From: a virus | Length of the DNA: 64,000 nucleotides | Virus record (IMG/VR): IMGVR_UViG_3300032087_006376 | Location: 62,001 to 126,000 of that record | Direction: 5' to 3' (one strand) | In this document: piece after piece, positions 22,955-31,557 of the stretch | Layout: every line of letters begins with the position of its first letter | Numbering within the stretch: the stretch's first letter is position 1 | The notes under the pieces: model-generated | Database searches by the model: none | What the model was told of the DNA's origin: nothing | The model's input: the letters and a program-made list of their open reading frames with translations, nothing else | Translations under genes and position numbers: made by a program

Positions 22955-23195
22955 TGTAGATATATTTTCTGACGGCAAAATTCAATTTGATAAACCAAAA
23001 GCCGATCCTAAACCTGATGGGGTTTATATCGGCAAAAAGCATAAATATCTGAGTTACGGTCAAACTGGATACGCTCTTTGGGACGGCAAGTGGCAGCTTC
23101 AGTTTTACCCTGATGGTGAACCACGAAATGTATGCTTCAAAATAGCGAAGAAAGATTTCTGGTGGACGGACAAAAAAGAGTATTGCGACCGGTGA
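22947..23195 (+). CDS. Hypothetical protein
   Basis: 82 aa from ATG 22947. Aromatic-rich: 'YLSYGQTGYALWDGKWQLQF' and DFWWTDKKEY. Unknown small beta protein. Confidence 0.55.
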   Translation: MSNVDIFSDGKIQFDKPKADPKPDGVYIGKKHKYLSYGQTGYALWDGKWQLQFYPDGEPRNVCFKIAKKDFWWTDKKEYCDR

Positions 23196-23221
23196 AGTTT
23201 GTGTTATGTTGATTAACGAGT

Positions 23222-23647
23222 ATGACACAGCTAGACTTGTTTCCAGAACATGTATCTTTGGAGCCTAACTGTGACACCAAAGTCTGCAAGAAGTGCGACG
23301 AGACTTTGCCAATCTCAGCCTACAGCTTTAGTGGGGGAGGCAAATACCGTAGGACAGAGTGCAAAAGATGCAACAATCGTCTCAGCAAAGAAAGGCATGA
23401 GATCAAGCTTGAGTATGGAAATGCTCCAGAAGATCACAAGTGCCCGATTTGCAAAAGAAGCGCAGAAGAGTGTCAAGGTGAAGGCAACAGGAGGAACGGA
23501 GCTTGGGTCGTTGATCACGACCACAAGACAAACCAATTCAGAGATTGGCTTTGCCATTCTTGCAACAGGAACATAGGCTCATTCAAAGATGACCCAGAAT
23601 TGCTGGAGAGAGCTATAGAGTATCTTCGAAAGCATAAGCCAGTTTGA
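23222..23647 (+). CDS. Recombination endonuclease VII-like HNH nuclease
   Basis: 141 aa. N-terminal CKKC/CKRC zinc site, CPIC, then the endonuclease VII core 'VVDHDHKTNQFRDWLCHSCN' followed by RNIGSFKDDPELLERAIEYL. T4 endo VII resolves branched DNA before packaging. Could pair functionally with the RuvB-like ATPase. More GC-rich than its neighbours, suggesting a separate origin. Confidence 0.85.
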   Translation: MTQLDLFPEHVSLEPNCDTKVCKKCDETLPISAYSFSGGGKYRRTECKRCNNRLSKERHEIKLEYGNAPEDHKCPICKRSAEECQGEGNRRNGAWVVDHDHKTNQFRDWLCHSCNRNIGSFKDDPELLERAIEYLRKHKPV

Positions 23648-23650
23648 CCA

Positions 23651-23875
23651 ATGTGTTTTAATCCATACATAGACGATACAAACTTAATAAAAAATATGAA
23701 ACTAGTAAAACAAGTAAATTTTAAATTAGTAGATAAAGAGGGCAATGAATTTTACGTCAAAACTACGGAAGAAGATAAATTTATTGAATATTGCTTTTGT
23801 ACGGATCCAGATGAGGATCCCGTTTTCGTTTTTACTAAAGAAGATTTGAAACAGCTAGTAGAAAATCTATCATAA
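23651..23875 (+). CDS. Hypothetical protein
   Basis: 74 aa. ATG 23651 is the first start; an internal ATG at 23696 is also possible. Acidic, with 'YCFCTDPDEDPVFVFTKEDL'. Unknown. Confidence 0.5.
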   Translation: MCFNPYIDDTNLIKNMKLVKQVNFKLVDKEGNEFYVKTTEEDKFIEYCFCTDPDEDPVFVFTKEDLKQLVENLS

Positions 23876-23880
23876 AATAT

Positions 23881-24075
23881 ATGGACTTGTTAAGCTCTAT
23901 TACTTGCGTAGGCGCAGCTATTATTTTAGGCGTCGCACTTTTAACTGTTCGAGATCAACAGCAAAAAATGTACGAGCTTGAGCAAAGGATTTTTTATATT
24001 GAAGATCTTTTAATTGATCGTTTGTATGGACCTGAATTCTATGAAAATAGACAGGTCAACTTTAATAATTACTAA
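23881..24075 (+). CDS. Small membrane protein with helical tail
   Basis: 64 aa: one N-terminal TM (LLSSITCVGAAIILGVALL) then a helix (QQQKMYELEQRIFYIEDLL). Spanin- or holin-like topology, role unproven. Confidence 0.55.
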   Translation: MDLLSSITCVGAAIILGVALLTVRDQQQKMYELEQRIFYIEDLLIDRLYGPEFYENRQVNFNNY

Positions 24076-24076
24076 C

Positions 24077-24742
24077 ATGAAAAAAGATATTTTTTCTGTA
24101 GATTTTTGGGAATTTGATTTGCCTGATCACCCAAAAATACAAAAACATTTATTAGACTATATAGTTTCCGACGAAGGAACAAGACAAAAACTAGAAGAAT
24201 CAACACAAACAAACATTTCTCAAGAAACATATGGTGGACAAGAATATTTAATCGGAGATTTTTTCTTTCAAACAATTAATGATAAAGTATATGAAGTAGA
24301 AACAGCACCACTTAAAAATTTTTTAGTAGAAAGAATTTTAAATCTTTTAAAAAATGTAGAAAAAGAACACGATTGGTGCGAAGGACATTGGGGCGATTTG
24401 CGATATTGGTTGAATATAAATAGGAAAAACGTTTTCAATCCGCCACATTTACATCCAGAGTCTCATTATTCTGGAGTATATTATGTTAAAGTTCCAGAAA
24501 ATTGCCCTGCAATCCATTTTTTAGATCCTAGACCTGCTCATATATATTCTTTACCTGATATAAATATAACTACCGGAAATGCTTTTTCAAACAATAATAA
24601 GTATGACAGCAGTATTTATACTTATCAACCAGTTGAAGGTAAAGTTGTTGTATTTCCATCTTATTTAATGCATTATGTTGATCCTAACCCAGAAGAAAAC
24701 ATTAGAATCTCTTTAGCTTTTAATGTAAAATATATAAACTAA
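24077..24742 (+). CDS. Putative 2OG-Fe(II) oxygenase
   Basis: 221 aa from ATG 24077. 'NPPHLHPESHYSGVYYVKVP' contains the HxHPxS... signature; the distal segment FPSYLMHYVDPNPEENIRIS supplies the second His and the 2OG-binding Arg. This subfamily is common in large marine phages and gene clusters for glycan or protein modification. Confidence 0.8.
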   Translation: MKKDIFSVDFWEFDLPDHPKIQKHLLDYIVSDEGTRQKLEESTQTNISQETYGGQEYLIGDFFFQTINDKVYEVETAPLKNFLVERILNLLKNVEKEHDWCEGHWGDLRYWLNINRKNVFNPPHLHPESHYSGVYYVKVPENCPAIHFLDPRPAHIYSLPDINITTGNAFSNNNKYDSSIYTYQPVEGKVVVFPSYLMHYVDPNPEENIRISLAFNVKYIN

Positions 24743-24762
24743 AGCTATTAAAAAAGATTAAC

Positions 24763-24987
24763 ATGGAAGAAAGCGAAGCTTGGCGTAAGGAAGGCGACGA
24801 AAAACCTTGGACAGAGGTTAAAGAAACAAATGAAAGATTTGTTTTACAGCTTGACATCCGAGAATTAGGGACTATGTTGGTAATGCTTGGATCTAATTTA
24901 GCGTCTTCAGACGTTGAGTCAACCAGAGAGAGATCTTTAAAGTTAACAGAAAAGTTCATAGAAAAATGGAAACACTTGGAAAAATAA
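24763..24987 (+). CDS. Hypothetical helical protein
   Basis: 74 aa, charged helix (RFVLQLDIRELGTMLVMLG). Unknown. Confidence 0.5.
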   Translation: MEESEAWRKEGDEKPWTEVKETNERFVLQLDIRELGTMLVMLGSNLASSDVESTRERSLKLTEKFIEKWKHLEK

Positions 24988-24989
24988 AG

Positions 24990-25181
24990 ATGTTTGGATT
25001 TGATGTGGTATGTATGGAATACGAACTGATAATCTACGATAAATTAAATAAACTTGATTCTCCTCATAAAGAACGCCAGCTTTTTACCAAGTTGGTTCGA
25101 TATTTTCTAGCCGAAGAGTTATTTTACAGGCCCGATAGACCTGAATTCCCGTTCGATTACCATGTAATAAGAAATGAATAA
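24990..25181 (+). CDS. Hypothetical protein
   Basis: 63 aa from ATG 24990, just after the upstream stop (an in-frame ATG at 24966 would overlap). Helical; overlaps the oxygenase start. Unknown. Confidence 0.5.
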   Translation: MFGFDVVCMEYELIIYDKLNKLDSPHKERQLFTKLVRYFLAEELFYRPDRPEFPFDYHVIRNE

Positions 25182-25779
25182 CTGCTGCTCCATCTTAGAT
25201 GACTGTCTAGACAAAAGCTTTGTAGAAGAGCTTAATGCTGGCATATTACATGATAGGTTTGACTCGTTTTTTGTAAAAAAAGATGATGTAGACCCTAATG
25301 TTAACATTTGGCATAAAGCAATACATAAAATTTGGTTTGAAAAACTAAAAGATCTAAATGAAAAAATATTTGGTTACGAAGTTTGGTATAATACTTTAAG
25401 TGAATCTACAAATTTAGGCCTTCATGTGGATTGCGATGAAGAACATTTTGAACAGACAAATGGAAAGCTTAGGCACCCTAATTTTACATCCGTATTGTAC
25501 ACAGGCCCTCAAAATAGCATTTCTGGCGGTCAGCTAGCTATTAATTTAGAAAAATGCATCGAATATATAGAAGAGTTAACAGATTTCTCATCTATTCATC
25601 TAGATGATATTGCAAAAGATAATAAAAATTGGTTAAAAATTGAATATAAATATAACAGACTAGTTCTTTTTGGATCAGGACATCCACATCTCGTTTTGCC
25701 TATGCAGGGGATTTCAGATTTGAAACCAAGAACTGGATTAACTATTGCAGCATGGAGTCATCAAATAAATATTCTATGA
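25174..25779 (+). CDS. Putative 2OG-Fe(II) oxygenase (third)
   Basis: 201 aa. 'LGLHVDCDEEHF' (HxD ligand pair), 'SVLYTGPQNSISGGQLAI', GSGHPHLVLP (distal His) and 'KPRTGLTIAAW' (2OG Arg). Third oxygenase-like protein in the plus block; diverges from the other two. Confidence 0.7.
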   Translation: MNNCCSILDDCLDKSFVEELNAGILHDRFDSFFVKKDDVDPNVNIWHKAIHKIWFEKLKDLNEKIFGYEVWYNTLSESTNLGLHVDCDEEHFEQTNGKLRHPNFTSVLYTGPQNSISGGQLAINLEKCIEYIEELTDFSSIHLDDIAKDNKNWLKIEYKYNRLVLFGSGHPHLVLPMQGISDLKPRTGLTIAAWSHQINIL

Positions 25780-26042
25780 GCGCATGGCCTGAAATAATAA
25801 AAGAAGAGTTATCTTGCATAAATGAGCAAGCTTTGCTTGCTGATGGTTTTGATGATGCACTTATTGGCATTGATATGGTTGATTTTGTCGCCGTATACGA
25901 CACCTTTAAATGCATAGAAATCCTCGTAGAGACCTCTAGCATGACTTTTAAGGAAGCGGAGGAGTATTTTGAGACAAATACCCTTAGCGCTTACGTAGGC
26001 GAGCACACACCTCGATTTGTGAAGATTTACAACACGATATGA
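25776..26042 (+). CDS. Conserved phage-type hypothetical protein
   Basis: 88 aa; start in an ATGA overlap. 'ADGFDDALIGIDMVDFVAVY' and 'EAEEYFETNTLSAYVGEHTP' are of a type I associate with small conserved phage proteins of unknown function. Confidence 0.6.
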   Translation: MSAWPEIIKEELSCINEQALLADGFDDALIGIDMVDFVAVYDTFKCIEILVETSSMTFKEAEEYFETNTLSAYVGEHTPRFVKIYNTI

Positions 26043-26221
26043 CACTAATATTATCCATTGTATTAAATAATATAGAAATAAACTATGCTTGTGTTGATCA
26101 GCACATAGATGCTAAGTTTAGAACATATGAAGAAGCAAATAAATATGTTGAATATTATAAACCACATCATAATTATGCGATAATACCATTTGCCACTTTC
26201 AAAAAGGATGGCAAAGACTAG
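26039..26221 (+). CDS. Hypothetical protein
   Basis: 60 aa; overlaps both neighbours by several nt. Beta-rich start, 'ACVDQHIDAKFRTYEEANKY'. Unknown. Confidence 0.5.
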   Translation: MTLILSIVLNNIEINYACVDQHIDAKFRTYEEANKYVEYYKPHHNYAIIPFATFKKDGKD

Positions 26222-26570
26222 TCATATATTCGCTTTTCAAACAAGTAAAGATTTAAAGATGCCTTATGAAGATCTTAAGGTCATCTTATATGACAAGTTT
26301 TATGAGCCCAACGCTAAAAAAATATTTCTAAATTGGGCGGACGAATTCGAGAAAGAGAGCGCCGCTAACAAAGAAAAGTTTTTAAAAATTTTCGAAGCGT
26401 TTGATTACGATGCTAGAGTCTTTGATGACATCGTATATTGCATTTGTTTATATACAAGTCAAATATCAGATATAGTAAGCTTAGGTGATTACTCGTATAT
26501 CTATTACATAATAAAGCCAACTATGTCAAAGCAAATAGAAACCATAGTAAATAATGTATTAGAATTGTAA
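26208..26570 (+). CDS. Hypothetical helical protein
   Basis: 120 aa from ATG 26208. Helical, with 'FEAFDYDARVFDDIVYCICL'. Ends before a 420-nt gene-poor stretch. Confidence 0.55.
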   Translation: MAKTSHIFAFQTSKDLKMPYEDLKVILYDKFYEPNAKKIFLNWADEFEKESAANKEKFLKIFEAFDYDARVFDDIVYCICLYTSQISDIVSLGDYSYIYYIIKPTMSKQIETIVNNVLEL

Positions 26571-26617
26571 AATTCACATTGAATGGCCGCTAAGTAATAA
26601 AGTAATAAGAATTTTAC
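26567..26617. repeat. Inverted repeat in gene-poor stretch 26571-26990
   Basis: GTAAAATTC (26567-26575) pairs with GAATTTTAC (26609-26617), with a GGCCGC-containing loop. The rest of 26618-26990 is very AT-rich, with short GATAGTAATAA-like repeats near 26880-26920 and one tiny ORF; nothing else is seen. Confidence 0.45.
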
Positions 26618-26689
26618 ATGTACAAATAATACATAATGTTGTTAGTGTATTAATTATTAGTGTTGTTCTGTTAAATATTGTTTTTTACT

Positions 26690-26785
26690 ATGTATCGTGA
26701 TTTCTTAGCCATTTTATGCAGTTTTCTGTTGCTTTCAAGCTTAATAGGTCTTATTTATCTAGTGTGTCTAATTGTGTTGCGTTAG
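26690..26785 (+). CDS. Possible micro membrane protein
   Basis: 31 aa, almost entirely one TM (LAILCSFLLLSSLIGLIYLV). Resembles the other micro membrane proteins, but could be a chance ORF. Confidence 0.35.
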   Translation: MYRDFLAILCSFLLLSSLIGLIYLVCLIVLR

Positions 26786-26990
26786 CCCAAAATATCCCAT
26801 TTTTCCCAATAAATATACTGTTTTATATACATGTACATATACAGACAAATAAGAAGAATATATACATATAACATATAAGATAATAACAAGATAGTAATAA
26901 GATAGTAATAAATAAAAAAAGATAGAAATTTTAAAGGTATGACTTCTTCTATTATTTATTCAAATAAAGAAGTAGAAGATAATTAATAAT

Positions 26991-27284
26991 ATGAATTATA
27001 AAATAATGACAATAATACATAAATATGGTTTGTGTTATTCTATGTGTTTGTTTGTAATGTTGTTACTACATAACGAAATAAAGCCAAATAATTTGAATTT
27101 TTATTTGTTTGTGTTTTGTTCTTGTTTAAATATGTATTTTATATTCCATAGAGGGATGTTGTTTGCAATGATGAAGCAAAGTGATATTACTCTCATGAAA
27201 GCAGAAATAATTGAAAAAATAGCTAAAGATACAATGCGCGAAATTGAGCAAGAAGAGGAAGAAGAGAAAAATAAGCTAAACTAA
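26991..27284 (+). CDS. Membrane protein with acidic tail
   Basis: 97 aa: TM segments at about 13-27 and 36-52, then a charged helix ending EQEEEEEKNKLN. Unknown; the topology would fit a holin-like or regulatory protein. Confidence 0.55.
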   Translation: MNYKIMTIIHKYGLCYSMCLFVMLLLHNEIKPNNLNFYLFVFCSCLNMYFIFHRGMLFAMMKQSDITLMKAEIIEKIAKDTMREIEQEEEEEKNKLN

Positions 27285-27497
27285 ATTAGCAATAGCGTAA
27301 TATACATATACAAATAACCAAAATAAAATAATAAATAAATTATCTAGTTCATTATCATTCATATTAAATGGCCGCGAATAAATAATAAGTAAATAAACAC
27401 ATCTAATATTAAATACACTTAATAAATATTTGTTTGTTTTTGTTGATTTTTGATTGTTTTTGTTTATATTTGTTGTTTTTTCTGTAATATATAATAT

Positions 27498-27851
27498 ATG
27501 AGATTTAAGCAGCAAGTATTATTAAAACATGAGCACGGCATCACCGCGCAGTGGATCAGTGAGGACTGGAGCTGGATGGCCATCGCCACGTACTACCAGC
27601 AAGAAAAAGAAGGTAAAAATGTTGATGGCGAAATCGTTAAATATAAGACATGGGTATTAGGTAATTGCAGCGGCCCTTGGACTGGCGTCACCCCTGATGG
27701 CAAAGAACTAACACTTGTAGAAGGATATGAACAAGAAAGAGATCAAGTATCAGGCGAAGCCACATTAATATTAACATGTATTAACGCTACAATAAATGGT
27801 AATAATGCATTAAATAGTATATGGAAAGCAACTAAAATAGGATTTGAATAA
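27498..27851 (+). CDS. Hypothetical protein
   Basis: 117 aa, Trp-rich beta protein (QWISEDWSWMAIATYYQQEK; NCSGPWTGVTPDGKELTLVE). Starts 15 nt after a TGTAATATATAATAT promoter-like stretch. Preceded by an AT-rich 213-nt gap (27285-27497) with a GGCCGCGAATAAATAATAAG repeat-like segment. Confidence 0.6.
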   Translation: MRFKQQVLLKHEHGITAQWISEDWSWMAIATYYQQEKEGKNVDGEIVKYKTWVLGNCSGPWTGVTPDGKELTLVEGYEQERDQVSGEATLILTCINATINGNNALNSIWKATKIGFE

Positions 27852-27886
27852 AGTCAAATAATGTGCAAAAAAATGCTTAATAACAC

Positions 27887-27915
27887 TTGACAAATATACA
27901 GTAATATGATAGATT
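27887..27915 (+). promoter_or_regulatory. Candidate sigma70-type promoter
   Basis: TTGACA (27887-27892), 17-nt spacer, TAGATT; an internal TATGAT (27905) is an alternative -10 with a short spacer. Upstream of the gene at 27925. Confidence 0.5.
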
Positions 27916-27924
27916 CATTCTTGT

Positions 27925-28155
27925 ATGACAAATAAATTAGTTAATACATTGAATAAGACAGGTGGTCGTTTTACCACCCTAGTAGTAAATCGCGCCAAGG
28001 GACAGCATACCTATTGCGCTCGCATCAAGTCAGCGACTGAGAAGATGGTATCATTCTTTGATGTCAATAGCAAGATGAATCGCCGCGTTGACACAGACCG
28101 TATCGTGTTTGCGCGTTCTGGCAAGGCTCAATATCGTAAGCCTCGTACCAAGTAA
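27925..28155 (+). CDS. Small basic hypothetical protein
   Basis: 76 aa, basic (MTNKLVNTLNKTGGRFTTLV; a KPRTK tail), possibly nucleic-acid binding. It has its own promoter and a strong terminator, so it forms a monocistronic, probably highly expressed unit. GC-richer than its neighbours. Confidence 0.65.
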   Translation: MTNKLVNTLNKTGGRFTTLVVNRAKGQHTYCARIKSATEKMVSFFDVNSKMNRRVDTDRIVFARSGKAQYRKPRTK

Positions 28156-28182
28156 TAATAAATAATAACAATTACTCACGTA

Positions 28183-28209
28183 ACCCACAGGGCAACCTGT
28201 GGGTTTTTT
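28183..28209 (+). terminator. Rho-independent terminator
   Basis: ACCCACAGG/CCTGTGGGT 9-bp stem, GCAA loop, TTTTTT tail; ends the plus-strand block. Confidence 0.92.
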
Positions 28210-28211
28210 GT

Positions 28212-28484
28212 TTTGATTATAAATAAAGCGCGGCCAAATAAATAACAAATATCTATCTAATATCTAATAAATAATATTCAAATACTGTTTGATTACAAAT
28301 CAAATAAAGCCAAATAATGAACAAATAAACGCTTAATAACAATACTCAAATATAAAACACTAAATATAGAACGTCAAATATATATAGCCAAATAAACATA
28401 TATAATATATATACATATATAGATAAAAATTAAAAAATATAAAGTGTTGATAATGAAAGACTTACAGAATTAAAAATTGCTTGC
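28212..28484. other. AT-rich convergence region with GCCAAATAA repeats
   Basis: No convincing gene. GCCAAATA occurs at 28233, 28309 and 28387 (spacing 76 and 78), in very AT-rich DNA between the end of the plus block and the end of the minus block. It could be a replication or packaging landmark (weak inference). 28444-28466 holds a half copy of the twin-hairpin repeat. Confidence 0.35.
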
Positions 28485-28561
28485 GTAAGTTGTTGATAAT
28501 GAAGGACTTACAAAAATTCGCCCCCGCCGCCGCCCTAAGTCCTTGCTGCGCAACGACTTAG
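28485..28561. repeat. 77-bp twin-hairpin repeat, copy R1
   Basis: Two 27-nt hairpins (arms GTAAGTT/GACTTAC and CTAAGTC/GACTTAG) separated by 23 nt rich in G and C; here the linker is C-rich, i.e. opposite orientation to R2 and R5-R7. Total 77 bp, as in the other copies. Confidence 0.8.
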
Positions 28562-28599
28562 AGATATTCTTAGAGCATGTGCCGTGCCAAGCTATGCAC

Positions 28600-28623
28600 A
28601 AAAAAGGCCCCCTTTCGGGGGCC
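28600..28623 (-). terminator. Rho-independent terminator (minus strand)
   Basis: On the minus strand GGCCCCC-GAAA-GGGGGCC followed by TTTTTT, 22 nt after the DUF932-like gene. Confidence 0.92.
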
Positions 28624-28644
28624 TTGTGGTGCGTTTATGCTTGA

Positions 28645-29709
28645 CTAGTTAGCCAGAGCAATCTGGTTCTGGGTCTCCTGCTCGACCTTGCGACCGATCT
28701 CCCTTAGGTTTTTGAACCCAGTTGGATTGAACGCTGGCTTCTCTTCCAGAGTTTTAGGGGTCGTGAACAGGTGCTTGAAGAAGTCCTGCTTGGCGCGGTT
28801 ACCAGCGCCAAAGTTGCTAGACTCGTTCTGTTTCATGCGGAACCCGTCCTTCTCTTGACCTCCAGAGGATTCGTGGCTGTAGTAATCAGTCACGGCTGAG
28901 AAGGCGTCCAGTAAGGTTTCGCCCTTGTTACCTGCGCCAGTTACAAACAAGCTGCCAAGACGTTCGACCGTGTTACGGGTCCGCGTGGACATTACCTTAT
29001 CTTTGCTGTCCTTCATGATCCAACCAGTGAAAGCTTCAGAAGCTTCTTCGCGGTTGACAGGAACAGTGGCGGCAACTTCCATTGCGTGTTTGAATTGTTT
29101 GGCAACGCCGATGAAGGATTCGATGCCCTTTTCCATGTTCTCGATGCCCTCGATCATGTTTTTGGAGTGGCGGACTTTGAATCGGAAAAGCCCAGACTTA
29201 TCCTGCATAGCAGCGTTGAAGCTGTTTTGGCAGACAATGCAAACCGAGGTGTTCACGCCGTAAAGCGAAGAACTCATGTCGATGCTGTCCAACAGGCAGA
29301 AGCGATTCTTGAATTCACGCTGTCCGACATAGAACTGATCCATGTCAGTGCCCAGAGCCACGGTGATGTAGCGTCGCGCACGATTCTTGAATGTGCCAAC
29401 ATTCTCAACCTTGGCATCCGTGCCGCCAACGGAATTCTGGACGATCTCCCAGAAACGCTGATTGCTCAAGTGCTGATAACTATCTGGCACAGGTTTGCCA
29501 GTGAAGTCGCCAGTATCAGAGCATCGAAGCGCCCAGTATTTGGTTCCATTGAAGTTGGCGTGATTTTCTGAATCATCAAACAGGGGCACACGTTCAAGTT
29601 CGTATGGAAACGCATTGTCGAAAGTGATTTCTTCGACAGTGTTCTTACTGACCCAGCCAGCACGGGTGGAGATGTAGTGATCGGTGTTTTTGCTTGTATT
29701 TTTAGGCAT
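28645..29709 (-). CDS. DUF932-family protein
   Basis: 354 aa. Resembles the plasmid/phage DUF932 family: 'FWEIVQNSVGGTDAKVENVG', 'ITVALGTDMDQFYVG', 'NTSVCIVCQNSFNAAMQ' and 'FRFKVRHSKNMIEGI' (the R-x-R-H-S/T element). Often carried by plasmids and phages; biochemical role unknown. The gene is notably GC-richer than the plus block, consistent with separate acquisition. Confidence 0.75.
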   Translation of the reverse strand: MPKNTSKNTDHYISTRAGWVSKNTVEEITFDNAFPYELERVPLFDDSENHANFNGTKYWALRCSDTGDFTGKPVPDSYQHLSNQRFWEIVQNSVGGTDAKVENVGTFKNRARRYITVALGTDMDQFYVGQREFKNRFCLLDSIDMSSSLYGVNTSVCIVCQNSFNAAMQDKSGLFRFKVRHSKNMIEGIENMEKGIESFIGVAKQFKHAMEVAATVPVNREEASEAFTGWIMKDSKDKVMSTRTRNTVERLGSLFVTGAGNKGETLLDAFSAVTDYYSHESSGGQEKDGFRMKQNESSNFGAGNRAKQDFFKHLFTTPKTLEEKPAFNPTGFKNLREIGRKVEQETQNQIALAN

Positions 29710-29831
29710 ATTTATTTTTCTAATTTAGTGTTGAACTTGTTATTTAACTTACTCAAAAAATTTACCATACATTTTTAGCCATTGCAAATTTTTTCTTCAT
29801 TTATTTTCGCATCCATACCCCTATACAAGAA

Positions 29832-29856
29832 TCATGCCAACCGTAGGTTGGCATGA
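29832..29856. repeat. Perfect 10-bp palindrome (hairpin)
   Basis: CATGCCAACC-GTA-GGTTGGCATG between the DUF932-like gene and R2. No T tract, so more likely an operator or processing site than a terminator. Confidence 0.55.
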
Positions 29857-29877
29857 TGTGTGCTTACATGTATCGTT

Positions 29878-29954
29878 GTAAGTTGCTTATTATCAAGGAC
29901 TTACGGCGGCGGGGGGGAGCGATTTTCCTAAGTCTCTGATTATCAAGGACTTAG
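29878..29954. repeat. 77-bp twin-hairpin repeat, copy R2
   Basis: Hairpin 1 GTAAGTT...GACTTAC (29878-29904), G-rich linker with GGCGGCGGGGGGG, hairpin 2 CTAAGTC...GACTTAG (29928-29954). Hairpin centres contain TTATTATCAA or TGATTATCAA. Confidence 0.85.
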
Positions 29955-29965
29955 GAGTGAGATTG

Positions 29966-30328
29966 TTAGGATTTTTTCCTTGACCTAGCTTGATTGAGGC
30001 GCTTGGTGCGGATCGTTCTACCTTTAACCATGCGCCATGTTCCAGTTTGAGCTTGTGGATTTCGATTGTCTTCCGCCCACTTTTTGCGCTCATCGCCAAG
30101 GTGACGCTCTTCCCAAAATTCATGCTCGCCATTTTTGACATCATCGCCAAAAGCTGAATCCCTGCCAGTCACACGCCGTGCATATTCAAAGTCGGGTCCT
30201 GAAGTATCTCCTTGTGAAACATGCCCTTCGTCAAGTTGATCTCGATAGTCGCACAATGGATCATGCCCGAAATGCTCAGCGTTGTCGATGTAGTTGTCGC
30301 GGATTGAGTAGTCGTCTTGGTGTCTCAT
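29966..30328 (-). CDS. Hypothetical charged protein
   Basis: 120 aa, hydrophilic, acidic N-terminal half and basic C-terminus (RTIRTKRLNQARSRKKS). Unknown. Confidence 0.55.
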   Translation of the reverse strand: MRHQDDYSIRDNYIDNAEHFGHDPLCDYRDQLDEGHVSQGDTSGPDFEYARRVTGRDSAFGDDVKNGEHEFWEERHLGDERKKWAEDNRNPQAQTGTWRMVKGRTIRTKRLNQARSRKKS

Positions 30329-30385
30329 ATGCCTTCAAGATTAACCTCTTTTTGAAAACAGGCAAGAAAAAAATCACTCTCAATA

Positions 30386-30420
30386 CAAAAAAAGACCCCC
30401 TCTTTTCAGAGGGGGGTGAT
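30386..30420 (-). terminator. Rho-independent terminator (minus strand)
   Basis: Minus-strand CCCCCTCT-GAAA-AGAGGGGG stem followed by TCTTTTTTT; terminates the 30505/30668 unit. Confidence 0.85.
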
Positions 30421-30504
30421 AACCAACAATATAGATAATGTATAAAAATACTTTATAAGTCTACCACCATTCAGCAAACATGTCAACTTTTCTTTCTATT
30501 TGTT

Positions 30505-30621
30505 TTAGTCTTGGTTGCACATGGCTAAAACCACCATGAGAACCACCCAACTAGCAACGGTTAGCATTGTTTTAATTTTGCCCCCACCTTGAGGGCAAAT
30601 CCTATACTCAATCATATTCAT
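30505..30621 (-). CDS. Micro membrane protein
   Basis: 38 aa: a short CPQGGGK loop then one TM (MLTVASWVVLMVVLAMC). Lies 46 nt downstream of the GP88-like gene on the same strand. Confidence 0.45.
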   Translation of the reverse strand: MNMIEYRICPQGGGKIKTMLTVASWVVLMVVLAMCNQD

Positions 30622-30667
30622 GATTGGTTGAAGTGGTTTTACGCTCATCGACGCACAGAGTCAAGCG

Positions 30668-31399
30668 TTAATTTAGAACAACAAACCCGCTCGTATCCTT
30701 CAGAGCCTTGCCTTTTGCTTTTAAAGCGACAATGCAATTTTTAGGATCCTTGAAACGTAAATCGTTTTTGTCGCCGTCAACAACTTGATAACGACGACCT
30801 TTGAAGTTGTAAAAACCATCTGCCACAACTTTCTTGTAATCTTTAAACACCATCGCCACATTGCCGCCCTTACGCAAGACAACATCACAAACGGCATCAT
30901 TATTCTCTGACTTGGAGAAAGTTAAATGGTAATTGGTGGGCATCTTGCCATCAAGAAAGTCAAACATTCTTTTAGGATTTTTTGTGTAATCATAAAATTG
31001 AGTTTCTTCCTCAGTTTGGAAGATGTTCTCGTTCTCCCATGCAATGTCACTTGTTCCATTTAAACGCACAACAAATTGAGCTTTGTTTCTTGAAGCTTTC
31101 TTCTTAGCGTTGGAAATCTCACCCTTGAGTTGATTGATCCAAGACGCTTTATCTGCAAAAAAAGATATAGTTTTTTTAATTCTAGGATTGCGGACATTAT
31201 TCATTGATCCGCGTCCGGCAGTAAACAAGCAAGCAGCGCGGCAACCTTTAGAAGCGTGTGGGCATGTGTTGGCAACGCCTGATTCGTCACTTGGCGCAAG
31301 ATACACAATCCCAGTCATAAAACCTTGGGCTGTGCCCTTTACGGTTTTGGCGTTTGTGTCGATGCCTAGGATTTTTTGAGTCTTAGCAATTGATTTCAT
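30668..31399 (-). CDS. GP88-family protein
   Basis: 243 aa. 'GTAQGFMTGIVYLAPSDESG', 'NTCPHASKGCRAACLFTAGR' (four clustered Cys), and 'FVVRLNGTSDIAWEN' are hallmarks of the phage Gene_product_88 family. The Cys cluster suggests metal or Fe-S binding. Function unknown. Confidence 0.8.
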   Translation of the reverse strand: MKSIAKTQKILGIDTNAKTVKGTAQGFMTGIVYLAPSDESGVANTCPHASKGCRAACLFTAGRGSMNNVRNPRIKKTISFFADKASWINQLKGEISNAKKKASRNKAQFVVRLNGTSDIAWENENIFQTEEETQFYDYTKNPKRMFDFLDGKMPTNYHLTFSKSENNDAVCDVVLRKGGNVAMVFKDYKKVVADGFYNFKGRRYQVVDGDKNDLRFKDPKNCIVALKAKGKALKDTSGFVVLN

Positions 31400-31482
31400 A
31401 AATTTAAGTTAGCAATAAAAATTCATCGGATCAAGCCAAAAAAAATATTTTTTTTGGCACATAGACTGCTTTAGTTATTTTT

Positions 31483-31556
31483 GTAAGTTGTTGATTGTAA
31501 AAGACTTACAACAGCGGCGGGGAGCGATTTTTGTAAGTCGTTGATTATCAAAGAGA
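31483..31556. repeat. Twin-hairpin repeat, copy R3 (second hairpin degenerate)
   Basis: Hairpin 1 GTAAGTT...GACTTAC (31483-31509) and a G-rich linker; hairpin 2 starts GTAAGTCGTTGATTATCAA but its right arm has been replaced by a terminator-like sequence. Confidence 0.75.
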
Positions 31557-31557
31557 T

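Noticed and set aside
28925-29571. Plus-strand open frames inside the DUF932-like gene
   Set aside because: Antisense shadows of a GC-richer gene with recognisable family features.
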